A stretch of 50,318 bases of DNA from Bacteroidales bacterium UBA3289. Its GTDB lineage: Bacteria; Bacteroidota; Bacteroidia; Bacteroidales; UBA932. This document shows, piece after piece, positions 22,931 through 32,154 of the stretch. How positions within the stretch are numbered: position 1 is the stretch's first letter; every line of letters begins with the position of its first letter. Below the pieces are notes generated by a model. That model saw nothing but the letters and a program-made list of their open reading frames with translations. It searched no databases and was not told where the DNA came from. The position numbers and the translations under genes were made by a program. The stretch lies in assembly GCA_002361625.1 (NCBI GenBank), contig DETL01000020.1:3796-54113 (forward strand), given 5' to 3'.

Positions 22931-24758
22931 ACCGGCTGAACTTGGACATATTGTCTATCAAGTCCTTATTGGTCTTGAATTCATCCATGTGTTGAAGCAT
23001 CCAAGTCATGGCTTCCACCGGGTTCATGTCGGCGAGAAGCTTACGGAGGATCCAGATGCGGTTGATGGTATATGGATCGTACAACAGGTCGTCACGACGC
23101 GTGGAGGAAAGCACGAGATTCACGGCCGGGAAGATGCGCTTGTTCGAGAGGTTGCGGTCCAGCTGGAGCTCCATGTTGCCGGTCCCCTTGAATTCCTCGA
23201 AGATCACGTCGTCCATCTTGGAACCGGTTTCAGTCAGGGCGGTGGCGAGGATCGTCAGGGAGCCGCCGTTCTCGATGTTGCGGGCCGCACCGAAGAAGCG
23301 CTTGGGCTTCTGGAGGGCATTGGCATCGACACCACCGGTCAGGACCTTGCCGGAGGCCGGCTGGACAGTGTTGTAAGCGCGGGCGAGACGAGTGATGGAG
23401 TCCAGGAGGATCACGACGTCGTGGCCGCATTCGACCAGGCGGCGGGCTTTGTCCAGGACCATGTTGGCGACCTTGACGTGGCGCTCGGCGGGTTCGTCGA
23501 ACGTAGAGGCGACAACCTCCGCCTTGACGCTGCGCTGCATGTCGGTCACTTCTTCCGGGCGCTCGTCGATCAGGAGGACAATCTCATACACCTCGGGGTG
23601 ATTCTCTGCGATGGCATTGGCTATCGACTTGAGCAGCATCGTCTTACCGGTCTTAGGCTGGGCGACGATCAAGCCGCGCTGGCCCTTGCCGATGGGGGTG
23701 AACATATCCACGATGCGGCAGGAAGGATCCTTTTCGAAGCCGTGGCCGAGAAGGTTGAATTTCTCCGTCGGGAAAAGGGGAGTGAGGAAATCGAACGGAA
23801 CGCGGTCCCGGACGAATTCCGGAGAGCGGCCGTTGATGTACTTGATCTTGACCAGCGGGAAATACTTGTCGCCTTCGCGCGGAGGACGGATCTCACCGGT
23901 GACGGTATCGCCGTTTTTCAGGGCGTTCTGCTTGATCTGCTGCTGGGAAACGTAGATGTCGTCGGGGGAGTTCAGGTAATTGTAGTCCGACGAACGGAGG
24001 AACCCGTAGCCGTCCGGCATGATTTCCAGGACGCCCGTCGCCTCGACAGAGCCTTCGAATTCGATGCGCTGCGGTTTCTGCGGCTGCTGACCCTGATTCT
24101 GCTGGCGCTGCTGCTCTTTCCGTTCCTTGCGCTGCTGGCGTTCCTGCGCTTTCTCTTCTTTCTGGGCCTGATCCTCGTTCAGTTCGGTAAAGAGGTCATG
24201 GATGAACTGCTTTCCGTCCACGGAGGCCTCCTGCGGAGCCGTAGCATCGACTTCCTCGGCGGGGACGGGCTCGGCTTCCTTTTTGACCCGGGAACGCTTC
24301 TGACGGGGCTGTTTGGGCTGCTGCTCCTGCTGGGCGGGAGCGGCGGCCTCGGCCTCGGGCTCGGATTTCTCGGCAGGAGCCTCTGCAGGCTGATCGGCCG
24401 TTTCCCGGACAGGCTCGCCGGCGGGCTGCTTCTCTTTCTTCTTTCTGCCTTGTTTCTTGGAAGCAGCAGGCTTTTCTTCCTGCGGTTTCGCCTCCTGGGG
24501 CTTCTCCTCTGCGGGTGCGGCCTCAGAGGCAGGCTTTTCCTCTTTCTTCTTCACATCCTCCTTGCGGGGACGTCCGCGTTTTTTTTGCTTGGGGGTATCG
24601 ACGGGTTTCTGGGACTCGATGACCGCTTCGGCGTCCAGGATGGCAAATCCGAGCTCTTCGAGGGCCAGTTTCTTCGCGTTCTTGATGTTCAGTTGTTCTC
24701 CCAGGGACCTGAGCTCGGCTTCGCTCATTCCGTTCAATTCTAACAGGCTGTGGGGCAT
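22923..24758 (-). CDS. rho: Transcription termination factor Rho with long disordered insertion
   Basis: This 611-residue protein starts with a Rho_N-like helical segment (1-45). About 180 residues of low-complexity sequence follow, rich in Lys, Glu, Gln, Pro and Ala. Then come the cold-shock RNA-binding domain (about 232-305, GYGFLRSSDYNYL) and the RecA-like ATPase (PKTGKTMLL near 365, LLIDERPEEVTDMQR). Rho is an RNA-driven hexameric helicase that ends transcription. E. coli Rho is about 419 residues, so the extra length is the insertion. Bacteroides Rho has a comparable disordered region, reported to drive condensate formation. The leader contains a perfect hairpin. Confidence 0.96.
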   Translation of the reverse strand: MPHSLLELNGMSEAELRSLGEQLNIKNAKKLALEELGFAILDAEAVIESQKPVDTPKQKKRGRPRKEDVKKKEEKPASEAAPAEEKPQEAKPQEEKPAASKKQGRKKKEKQPAGEPVRETADQPAEAPAEKSEPEAEAAAPAQQEQQPKQPRQKRSRVKKEAEPVPAEEVDATAPQEASVDGKQFIHDLFTELNEDQAQKEEKAQERQQRKERKEQQRQQNQGQQPQKPQRIEFEGSVEATGVLEIMPDGYGFLRSSDYNYLNSPDDIYVSQQQIKQNALKNGDTVTGEIRPPREGDKYFPLVKIKYINGRSPEFVRDRVPFDFLTPLFPTEKFNLLGHGFEKDPSCRIVDMFTPIGKGQRGLIVAQPKTGKTMLLKSIANAIAENHPEVYEIVLLIDERPEEVTDMQRSVKAEVVASTFDEPAERHVKVANMVLDKARRLVECGHDVVILLDSITRLARAYNTVQPASGKVLTGGVDANALQKPKRFFGAARNIENGGSLTILATALTETGSKMDDVIFEEFKGTGNMELQLDRNLSNKRIFPAVNLVLSSTRRDDLLYDPYTINRIWILRKLLADMNPVEAMTWMLQHMDEFKTNKDLIDNMSKFSRYE

Positions 24759-24782
24759 AAGGTTTTAAAATGCAAAGTTGGA

Positions 24783-24818
24783 TTCCTTCCGACCGGAAGG
24801 AAAGGATGTGCAAAGATA
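24783..24818 (-). promoter_or_regulatory. rho promoter and leader hairpin
   Basis: On the minus strand, TATCTTTG (complement of 24811-24818) is the -7 box. Just after the expected start point, TTCCTTCC (24783-24790) and GGAAGGAA (24795-24802) form a perfect 8-bp stem with a 4-base loop, about 25 bases before the rho ATG at 24758. It could affect mRNA stability or autoregulation. Confidence 0.55.
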
Positions 24819-24851
24819 GGGAAAAAAAACAAATATACAATAACAAGCCTC

Positions 24852-27749
24852 TTATCGGAGCATGTTATCCATGTAGCTGGAGCTCTTCTTGAAACGGAGG
24901 AGGTCGGCCAGGGCCGATGCATTCGCCGCGATACGGAAACTGTAGGACTGCCACTGTCCAGTAGGAACCCAACTCACGGCAATATTGAAGCAGTGCAGGT
25001 CATAGGTGGCGCTGATCTGCGTCGTCGTGATCTTCATGGCCATGACATCGAAGCCGGAAGTGGCCTGGATGCTCATCCGCGGGGTCAGTTTCAGATTGCC
25101 GGACATATTGATCGTCTGGGTGAAACGCTTGTTCTCCAGCAGTTGGTTGTTCGAGTACTGGAATGACTTCGCGTAACTGAAACTATAGCTGAAGTTCACC
25201 GACCAGGGAGCATTCGGGTTCATATAATAGACAAATCCTCCGGGGATGTACTCGCCGGTAATGGGGTGATAGTAGATCCGGCGGTAGGAATTAGGACCGG
25301 CGCTGCTGGAATTCCCTCCTTCGCCGGAACCGCTCTTGCTGCCGTCATTCCCGTTGATGGCTCCCTTGCCACTGAAGGAGATGGACATGGAAAGGTTGGC
25401 GTTCGTGAGCCTGAGCGGAACGCCGGTGGCGACGATGTTATACTTGTTGATCCGCTGTCCACGCTCGTTGACCGCATACGGGTCAAAATTCAAGTTTCCG
25501 CTGATATTCAGCTTGTTGAACAGATTGGTCGATGCACTCACGCCGATGTTGGACATCTTGAGGGAGTCCGCCAGGAAATTGTAGCTCCCGTTGAAGGTCA
25601 GCTGGTCGATGAGCTTGACTTTCTTGGAGCCGGTACCGGTGGTATCGCGGAGATCCCGGACCTTGGCCTCCAGGTTGTTACCCACGGAGAGGGACATGCT
25701 GCCCGTCTTTCCCCGTCCGGGAGGGGAAACCGAGTTGTGATGGCCGGTCACGCTGTAGATGTTGTAGTAACTCTCGGCGTGATAACTGCCCCGCCTGTCG
25801 TAATAGCCGTCCAGGGTGCGCCAGCCATTGAAAGCCGTTCCCTTTTCCGGACTGAAAGACATGTTGAACGAGGGGGTGATGACATGGCGGATGGCCTGCA
25901 CTTTCCGGTGCTTGCCGAAATTGAACATGCCGTAGATCCGCGTGCTCATCGCGACGCTTCCGGAATACGTGTGGGTGGCGCCGAAACCGTTGAACGCCCG
26001 CCCGGGATCCGTGACGACGCGCTGGGCCTGGACAAGATTTCCGTCCTTGTCACTCACCATGATGGGGTTGTAGTCGGCGTCATATTCGGGTTCGAGGTAC
26101 TGCCGGCCCTTGTTGAACATCCAGTTCATGCCGTAGGACACGCTCGGCGTCACATTCAGGTATTTCAGGAGCGTGAAGTTCGGAAGGCCGATCTGGAAAT
26201 TGTGGCCCATGCCGTTCGTGAGCCGGTCCATCGCCTTGGTGGCAAGGGAATCGCCGAATTCTTTCTTCCGGAAGCCCGTGACGGGATCCAACACATAGGA
26301 TCCGTCGTCCTCATACACGAAATCCTGCATATCCCGCATCTTGAAATTCAAGCGGTTCTGGAAGGAAGTGTTATATCCGAAGGAAATCTTTTCGTATGCC
26401 CTTTCCTTACCCACCCGGTTCTTCTGCTTGAAAGGGTAGAACCGCGTAACGGAGAAAGTCACGTTCGGGAGGGTGAAGGAGTAACTGGAGTCCCGGGAGT
26501 TCTGGCTATGGAGGGCATTGACCGAAAGGCTGAACTTGCCGTTCCAGTTGTGGGAGTACGAAATGGACGAGGAAACCTGGTTCTGCAGGGCCTCGGTCAC
26601 GGAGGAGGAATTGTACTTGCTGTTGGACGGACTGGAGAAATTCACGGACGCGCTGAACGTGGTTCCGGGATGCGCCTTCGCATCCTGCGTATGGGACCAC
26701 TTGAGGCCGAAGTTCGTGCTCTGCTTGAAATCAGCGCTGCCTTTCTCGCCGGTCTGGTCGTTGGAGTAGGTGAGGGAGAAGTTCCCATTGAACTTGTAGT
26801 TCACCTTGTACCGGGAATTGATGTCGATGGCATAGGAGCCCAGGGTATAGTAGCTGCCGGTCAGGGACAGGTCGAAATAGTCTCCCAGGACGAAGTACAT
26901 GCCCGCGTCGCGGATGAAAAAGCCGCGGGCGACCTCCTCGCCGAAGGTCGGCATCAGCAAGCCGGTAGCGCGCGTGGGCTTGGAAGGTACGAAGCCGAAT
27001 GGCAGGCCGATGGGGAGGGGAACGTCGGCAATCACGGGATAGGCCGGGCCGAAGACGGTTTTCTGGGAGGGCTGGGTGACCACCTTCGCCATCGTCATCC
27101 GCATATAATAATGAGGATGTTCCAGGTCGCACACGGTGTACATGCCGTCCCGGAGGTTGACGGACTGGTCCGGCATCATTTTGATCTTCTTGCCCTGCAG
27201 GAGCCCTTCCGACTCCTGGGTGATCATGTTCGTGATTCGGGCCTTCTTGGAGTCGAAATTATAGTAAAGCTCCTCCATCTTGTACGTCGATTTGCCCTGG
27301 GTCATTTCCGGCTGGCCGACCCATTCCCCGGTGATGGCATCCTTCCGTCCGCGGGCGAAGACGGTGTTCGTCTTCATGTCGTACTCGATGTAGTCCGCCG
27401 TCAGTTTCATGTCCTGATAGGTGACGGTGGCCCCTCCATAATAGTATATCTTGCGTTCACCGCCGGTGAATTCCGTGATGATGGAATCCTTGGCCGTGGA
27501 GAAGGCGGGGCGTTCCAGGGAACTCTTTCCCAGCATGTCCAGGGAGTCACGGCGGGCCGCCGAATCGGCCCGGTGCACGGAATCCCGGTACGCGAGGACA
27601 GAATCGGGAAGGGCGACCCGGGCGGCCGTATCCGCCACCTCCGTGCGGTTGCGTCCCCGGTTACGCCGGAACAACTGGGCGGAACAGACTTCCTGGCCCA
27701 GGACGAGGGCGAGAAGTCCCACCGCGAAGTATTTCCAAATTCTATCCAA
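24852..27749 (-). CDS. lptD: LptD-like outer-membrane LPS assembly protein
   Basis: The product has about 965 residues if it starts at the TTG at 27749. That start gives a clean signal peptide: DRIWK, then YFAVGLLALVLG, with a cut after CSA. An OstA/LptA-like domain follows (about 90-230, GGATVTYQDMKLTADYIEYD), then a large beta-barrel region with alternating aromatic strands, as in LptD of Bacteroidota. It should insert lipopolysaccharide into the outer leaflet. The frame stays open to a TTG at 27791, but that start lies only about 10 bases past the -7 box. The -7 box TAATTTTG is the complement of 27771-27778. Confidence 0.85.
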   Translation of the reverse strand: MDRIWKYFAVGLLALVLGQEVCSAQLFRRNRGRNRTEVADTAARVALPDSVLAYRDSVHRADSAARRDSLDMLGKSSLERPAFSTAKDSIITEFTGGERKIYYYGGATVTYQDMKLTADYIEYDMKTNTVFARGRKDAITGEWVGQPEMTQGKSTYKMEELYYNFDSKKARITNMITQESEGLLQGKKIKMMPDQSVNLRDGMYTVCDLEHPHYYMRMTMAKVVTQPSQKTVFGPAYPVIADVPLPIGLPFGFVPSKPTRATGLLMPTFGEEVARGFFIRDAGMYFVLGDYFDLSLTGSYYTLGSYAIDINSRYKVNYKFNGNFSLTYSNDQTGEKGSADFKQSTNFGLKWSHTQDAKAHPGTTFSASVNFSSPSNSKYNSSSVTEALQNQVSSSISYSHNWNGKFSLSVNALHSQNSRDSSYSFTLPNVTFSVTRFYPFKQKNRVGKERAYEKISFGYNTSFQNRLNFKMRDMQDFVYEDDGSYVLDPVTGFRKKEFGDSLATKAMDRLTNGMGHNFQIGLPNFTLLKYLNVTPSVSYGMNWMFNKGRQYLEPEYDADYNPIMVSDKDGNLVQAQRVVTDPGRAFNGFGATHTYSGSVAMSTRIYGMFNFGKHRKVQAIRHVITPSFNMSFSPEKGTAFNGWRTLDGYYDRRGSYHAESYYNIYSVTGHHNSVSPPGRGKTGSMSLSVGNNLEAKVRDLRDTTGTGSKKVKLIDQLTFNGSYNFLADSLKMSNIGVSASTNLFNKLNISGNLNFDPYAVNERGQRINKYNIVATGVPLRLTNANLSMSISFSGKGAINGNDGSKSGSGEGGNSSSAGPNSYRRIYYHPITGEYIPGGFVYYMNPNAPWSVNFSYSFSYAKSFQYSNNQLLENKRFTQTINMSGNLKLTPRMSIQATSGFDVMAMKITTTQISATYDLHCFNIAVSWVPTGQWQSYSFRIAANASALADLLRFKKSSSYMDNMLR

Positions 27750-27755
27750 ATTGCT

Positions 27756-27797
27756 TATATTTGCAATCGACAAAATTACGACAATTTTCAATCAATT
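27756..27797. promoter_or_regulatory. Overlapping divergent promoters of lptD and the amidase gene
   Basis: On the plus strand, TATATTTG (27756-27763) serves the amidase gene at 27814. On the minus strand, TAATTTTG (complement of 27771-27778), with TTTG 19 bases upstream, serves lptD. The two -7 boxes lie 7 bases apart, so the two promoters must compete. Confidence 0.6.
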
Positions 27798-27813
27798 CAA
27801 AACAGCCAGCACG

Positions 27814-28971
27814 ATGAAGACCCGCTCCAGACTGCTTCTGCTACTGGGAAGCATCCTGTTTTCTGCAAGCATTGTGCCTGCCCCGGCCGCCGGCCAGGAC
27901 AAGTTGTCGCTTTCCACCGTGGTCATCGATCCCGGCCATGGCGGCCATGATTCCGGCTGCATCAGTCCGGACAAGAAGACTTACGAGAAGAATCTCACCC
28001 TCGCCATATCCAAGCTGTTTGCCGAGAAGATCCGGAAGAACTACCCGGACGTGAAAGTGATCCTGACCCGCAGCGACGACCGCTATGTCACCCTCAGTGG
28101 CCGGGCCGACATCGCCAACAATGCCGGTGCGGACCTGTTCGTGTCCATCCACATCAACGCCCAGGCGAAAGGGAATTCCGCTTCGGGGTATTCCATCCAC
28201 TGCCTGGGGCAGTCCTCCAAGCAGGGGAATGACCTTTTCGGCAAGAATCTGGACCTGGTGCAGCGCGAGAACTCCGTGATCCTCCTGGAAGACGACTACC
28301 AGACCAAGTACCAGGGATTCGACCCGTCCGATCCGCAGTCCTATATCTTTTTCTCCCTGATGCAGAACGCCCATCTGGAGCACAGTCTCATTTTCGCCGA
28401 GGATGTCGCCGACGCGATGAAAGGCGGTCCCATCACCCGGAGCCGGGGCGTATCGCAGGATCCCTTCTGGGTCCTGTGGCGGACGGCGATGCCTGCCGTC
28501 CTGGTAGAAGTGGGATTCATCACCCATGCGAAGGACCTCCAGGCGATGCGTTCGCCGGAAGGACGCGAGAAGATTGCCGACAACCTGTTCCAGGCTTTCA
28601 AGACCTTCAAGACCCGGTATGACGGTTCCGCCGCCGTTCCGGAGAAAGTCGCTCCTCGGGTCAAGGAAGAAAAGGCCCCCGAAAAAGCGGTCGAAAATAC
28701 GGAGCCGGCTGAGATGGAATCTGCCGATGAAGTATCCGGAACCCTTTACGCCATCCAGGTGCTGGCCACCTCGAAAAAGATGAAATCCTCCGATCCGTTT
28801 TTCCGCGGATACGCCCCGACCGCCGTGTCATCCGGCAAGCTATACAAATATTTGATCCTGCCGGATCCGGACCTCTCGGTAACCCGGAAGATATTCAAGG
28901 AAGTTTCCGGAAAATTCCCAGGGTGTTTCATCGTGAAAAAAACGGGTGATTCGCTGACGCGCATTCCGTGA
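27814..28971 (+). CDS. N-acetylmuramoyl-L-alanine amidase with C-terminal SPOR-like domain
   Basis: From the ATG at 27814 the product has 385 residues. It begins with a signal peptide (RLLLLLGSILFSASIVPAPA). The Amidase_3 domain (about 33-270) shows zinc-site motifs DPGHGGHDSG (H42), a Glu near 60 (YEKN), SIHIN and VEVGFI. A proline- and glutamate-rich linker leads to a C-terminal region (LYAIQVLATSK to FIVKK) that resembles SPOR peptidoglycan-binding domains. It should cut the amide bond between MurNAc and the stem peptide in the periplasm during cell separation. The open frame extends to 27451 inside lptD, which is a shadow. Confidence 0.92.
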   Translation: MKTRSRLLLLLGSILFSASIVPAPAAGQDKLSLSTVVIDPGHGGHDSGCISPDKKTYEKNLTLAISKLFAEKIRKNYPDVKVILTRSDDRYVTLSGRADIANNAGADLFVSIHINAQAKGNSASGYSIHCLGQSSKQGNDLFGKNLDLVQRENSVILLEDDYQTKYQGFDPSDPQSYIFFSLMQNAHLEHSLIFAEDVADAMKGGPITRSRGVSQDPFWVLWRTAMPAVLVEVGFITHAKDLQAMRSPEGREKIADNLFQAFKTFKTRYDGSAAVPEKVAPRVKEEKAPEKAVENTEPAEMESADEVSGTLYAIQVLATSKKMKSSDPFFRGYAPTAVSSGKLYKYLILPDPDLSVTRKIFKEVSGKFPGCFIVKKTGDSLTRIP

Positions 28972-29237
28972 TTTTTCGCTTCCCAATGCTTTTACAGCGA
29001 GACTTTTCCGTGATTCGCTAAATTTTAATCATTCTAAATAAGAAAACATACTGTACTGCGTTTAAGCGAAAATGACCGAAATAAGACGTTTATTATCAGC
29101 GTATTATAAATCGGGCATTCCGTCGCCTCTGGAGTAATAAATAAAACGAAAATATTTTTAATATACAATAGCAAATTAAATTTGTTATCATCTTTTTTTC
29201 CTCCAATTTTGCATTACGATTCATCCACGATTACCCA
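28972..29237. other. AT-rich gap before dnaA, possible origin region
   Basis: This gap is much more AT-rich than the genes on either side, with an AT stretch at about 29140-29190. It holds loose DnaA-box-like words such as TTATCAGCG near 29093, TTATCATCT near 29184 and TCATCCACG at 29221-29229. None matches TTATCCACA exactly. A position beside dnaA favours an origin or a dnaA control region, but the evidence is weak. Confidence 0.25.
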
Positions 29238-30665
29238 GTGAACGGAACTGAAAGACATATCGCCGTATGGAACAACTGTCTGCAGATCATTGCGAATAAC
29301 ATTGATCCGCAGAAGTTTAATACGTGGTTCAAGCCGATCCGTCCCGTCTCGCTCGTGGACTCCACCCTCACCGTGGAAGTTCCTTCGGATTTCTTCCGCG
29401 ACTATATCGAAGGGGCCTACCTGGACCTTCTGAAGCTGACGCTCAAGCGGGCTGTCGGCTCAGGCGCCCAACTCCATTATATGGTCCGCCCCGTCCAGGT
29501 GGAGAAACCCATGGTCTATCCCGCCTCCCACGGCCTGACTCCGACCAACAAGACGGTTCCCATCAGTACCTACCAGCCTTCCGGAAGCCCGAGTCCCTTC
29601 GTTTTCCCGGGCGTCCAGCGGGTGAAGATCGACCCGAGGCTGAATCCGGTCTATTGCTTTGCGAACCTGATCGAGGGAGAATGCAACCGGATGGGCGTCA
29701 CGGCCGGAGAGAACATTTCCCTATCTCCCGGAAAGACCCCTTTCAATCCGCTGTTCATCTTCGGCGGCCCGGGCCTCGGCAAGACGCATCTTGTCCAGGC
29801 GACCGGCATCGCCATCAAGGAACGCTATCCGGACCTCGTGGTCCTGTATGTGACCGGTAACGAGTTCAAGACGCAGTATATGGATGCCGTGAAGGGGAAC
29901 CGCCTCGTGGATTTCATGGCGTTCTACATGAAGATCGACGTCCTGCTGGTGGACGACATCCAGGACCTCCTGGGACAGGGCTCCCAGAACGCGTTCTTCA
30001 ATGTGTTCAATCATCTGCACCAGAGCGGCAAGCAGTTGGTATTCACCTCCGACCGGGCTCCCGTGGACCTGCAGAACTTCGAGGAGCGGCTCCTTTCCCG
30101 TTTCAAGTGGGGACTTTCCGTGGAACTGTCCCGTCCGGAATACGAGACCCGGCTGTCCATGCTCCGGGCCCGTGCCTTCCGCGAAGGGGTCCAGGTGGAC
30201 GACGAGGTCCTGGCATTCCTGGCCTCCCGCATCAAGTCCAATTTCCGCGAACTGGAAGGATCCCTCATCTCCCTGATCGCCCATGCGACCCTCTGTCACA
30301 AGGAAATCACCGTTTCCCTGGCGGAAAGCATCACCGGCAAGATCGTCGGGGAGAAGCAGAGCGATGTCTCCATCGACCTGATCGTGGACACCGTGTGCGA
30401 GTATTTCAACATCACGCGGGACATCCTCCTGTCCAAGTCCCGGAAACGCCAGATCGTCCAGGCCCGGCAGATCGCCATGTACGAATGCCGCAACCTGATC
30501 CAGAACTGCTCCCTCTCCACGATCGGCGCGGAACTCGGTGGAAAGGACCATGCCACGGTTCTCCACGCCTGCACGACCGTCCAGGATCTGATGGCGACGG
30601 ACAAGGCTTTCCGCCAGTATGTTACGGATATCGAGGGCATGATTTCCGTTCCGGTCGAGCGGTAA
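29238..30665 (+). CDS. dnaA: Chromosomal replication initiator protein DnaA
   Basis: This 475-residue protein starts at a GTG (29238). Domain I (1-85) begins VWNNCLQIIANNID. A variable linker spans about 95-140. The AAA+ domain shows GGPGLGKTHL near 176-185 and VDDIQ near 238. The DNA-binding domain IV carries GKDHATVLHAC near 435. DnaA binds DnaA boxes, melts the origin and starts replication. No dnaN follows; the next gene is pepD, as in many Bacteroidota, where dnaA and dnaN are separated. Confidence 0.96.
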   Translation: MNGTERHIAVWNNCLQIIANNIDPQKFNTWFKPIRPVSLVDSTLTVEVPSDFFRDYIEGAYLDLLKLTLKRAVGSGAQLHYMVRPVQVEKPMVYPASHGLTPTNKTVPISTYQPSGSPSPFVFPGVQRVKIDPRLNPVYCFANLIEGECNRMGVTAGENISLSPGKTPFNPLFIFGGPGLGKTHLVQATGIAIKERYPDLVVLYVTGNEFKTQYMDAVKGNRLVDFMAFYMKIDVLLVDDIQDLLGQGSQNAFFNVFNHLHQSGKQLVFTSDRAPVDLQNFEERLLSRFKWGLSVELSRPEYETRLSMLRARAFREGVQVDDEVLAFLASRIKSNFRELEGSLISLIAHATLCHKEITVSLAESITGKIVGEKQSDVSIDLIVDTVCEYFNITRDILLSKSRKRQIVQARQIAMYECRNLIQNCSLSTIGAELGGKDHATVLHACTTVQDLMATDKAFRQYVTDIEGMISVPVER

Positions 30666-30698
30666 TATTTCCATCTTCGGCTTTTTTTCCCTATCTTT

Positions 30699-30718
30699 AC
30701 ACAAACTTCAATTTGTGT
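30699..30718 (+). promoter_or_regulatory. Hairpin before the pepD start
   Basis: ACACAAA (30699-30705) pairs with TTTGTGT (30712-30718) around a 6-base loop. The right arm ends 5 bases before the ATG at 30724. TATCTTTA (30692-30699) just upstream resembles a -7 box. The hairpin would lie at the very start of the mRNA and could affect translation or stability. Confidence 0.4.
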
Positions 30719-30723
30719 AGGAT

Positions 30724-32151
30724 ATGAACGCAGAAACCGTACTTGATATTTTCAAGCAGATCACGGCCATTCCCCGGGAATCCGGCCATGAGGAACCCAT
30801 GACCGCCTTCCTTCAGAACTTTGCCGCCAGCCATGGACTGGCGTGTCGCACGGACAAGACCGGCAACGTCGTCATCGTCAAGGAAGCCGCGCCGGGCAAG
30901 GAACAGGTTCCCACGCTGGTCCTCCAGGCGCATCAGGACATGGTCTGCGAGAAAGATGCCGATTTCCCTTTCGACTTTCTGAAAGATCCCATCCCGTACA
31001 CCGTAGAGGACGGTTGGATGGTCGCCAAGCATACTACGCTCGGAGCCGATGACGGCATCGGCGTTGCCGCCTGTCTTGCCCTCCTCGGGAGCGATCTCCC
31101 CATGGGCAAGCTGGAATGCCTGTTCACCATTTCAGAGGAGACAGGCATGGACGGCGCTTTTGCCCTGGAGCCCGGTTTCTTCGAAGGCAAGACCCTCATC
31201 AACCTGGATTCCGAAGATGAAGGACAGCTTTTCGTGGGTTGTGCCGGTGGCATTGATACGACGGCCACCTTCGAATTCAAGCGGGAAGCTCTCCGGAAAG
31301 GATACCGGCCGCTCCGGATCCGCCTGACCGGCGGGATGGGCGGCCATAGCGGCGACGACATCAACAAGGAAAGGGCCAATGCCCTCCGCCTGCTCGTCCG
31401 TTTCCTGTACACGGAACTCCAGTATGATTTCCAGCTCCTGACCCTCGGCGGCGGCAACAAGCCCAACGCCATTTGCCGGGAAGCGGAGGCATTCATCGCC
31501 GTACCCGCGGACGACGTTTCCGAATGGGAGGCCGATGCCAGGGCGTTCGAAGCCCTTATCCAGGCGGAATACCATTCCAGCGATCCGGGCATCGGAATCA
31601 CCTGTACCCCGGAAGCCTGCCCGATCCGCCCCATCGAGGAAGGGGATGCGGCTAATATCATCATGACCCTCCTGAGCGTCCCGCACGGCGTGGAGAAAAT
31701 GTCCATGGACATTCCCGGTCTTGTGGAAACATCCACGAATCTCGCGGCCGTCCGGATCGAAGGAGATGTCCTGAAGGTCATTACGAGCCAGCGCAGTTCG
31801 GTCGTTTCCGAGCTCCATGCTCTGGCGGAGCGGGTGGAAGCCGCTTTCTTCCTGGGTTCCTTCGATGTGGAGCATCATGGCGAATATCCGGGCTGGAAGC
31901 CCAATCTGGATTCCCGTATCCTCAAGGTCAGCGTGGAATCCTACCGGAAGCTCTTCCATAAGGAGCCGGAAGTCAAGGCTATCCATGCCGGCCTGGAATG
32001 CGGCCTGTTCCTGGAGAAGTTCCCGGACCTGGACATGATCTCCTTCGGCCCTACGCTCCGGAATGTCCATGCGCCGGGAGAGAAGCTCGAGCTGGCTTCC
32101 CTGGACAAGTTCGTGGACCATCTCGTAGATGTCGTCACTCATTTCGAATAG
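30724..32151 (+). CDS. pepD: Aminoacyl-histidine dipeptidase (M20C, cytosolic non-specific dipeptidase)
   Basis: This 475-residue cytosolic metallopeptidase has HQDMV (metal His), TLGADDGIG (metal Asp), SEETGMDGA (general base and metal Glu) and NLDSEDE in the usual M20C order. An insert domain spans about 200-370. It hydrolyses dipeptides such as Xaa-His with two zinc ions. Length and motifs match the PepD family. rpe follows after 3 bases, so the two share an mRNA. Confidence 0.93.
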   Translation: MNAETVLDIFKQITAIPRESGHEEPMTAFLQNFAASHGLACRTDKTGNVVIVKEAAPGKEQVPTLVLQAHQDMVCEKDADFPFDFLKDPIPYTVEDGWMVAKHTTLGADDGIGVAACLALLGSDLPMGKLECLFTISEETGMDGAFALEPGFFEGKTLINLDSEDEGQLFVGCAGGIDTTATFEFKREALRKGYRPLRIRLTGGMGGHSGDDINKERANALRLLVRFLYTELQYDFQLLTLGGGNKPNAICREAEAFIAVPADDVSEWEADARAFEALIQAEYHSSDPGIGITCTPEACPIRPIEEGDAANIIMTLLSVPHGVEKMSMDIPGLVETSTNLAAVRIEGDVLKVITSQRSSVVSELHALAERVEAAFFLGSFDVEHHGEYPGWKPNLDSRILKVSVESYRKLFHKEPEVKAIHAGLECGLFLEKFPDLDMISFGPTLRNVHAPGEKLELASLDKFVDHLVDVVTHFE

Positions 32152-32154
32152 GAT

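Noticed and set aside
22887..24743. A 618-residue plus-strand frame rich in Leu and Gly
   Set aside because: It is antisense to rho, and its Leu/Phe-rich part mirrors the Lys/Glu-rich insertion.
25266..27950. An 894-residue plus-strand frame
   Set aside because: It lies opposite lptD, whose signal peptide, OstA domain and barrel strands are clear. The frame has no recognisable domain.
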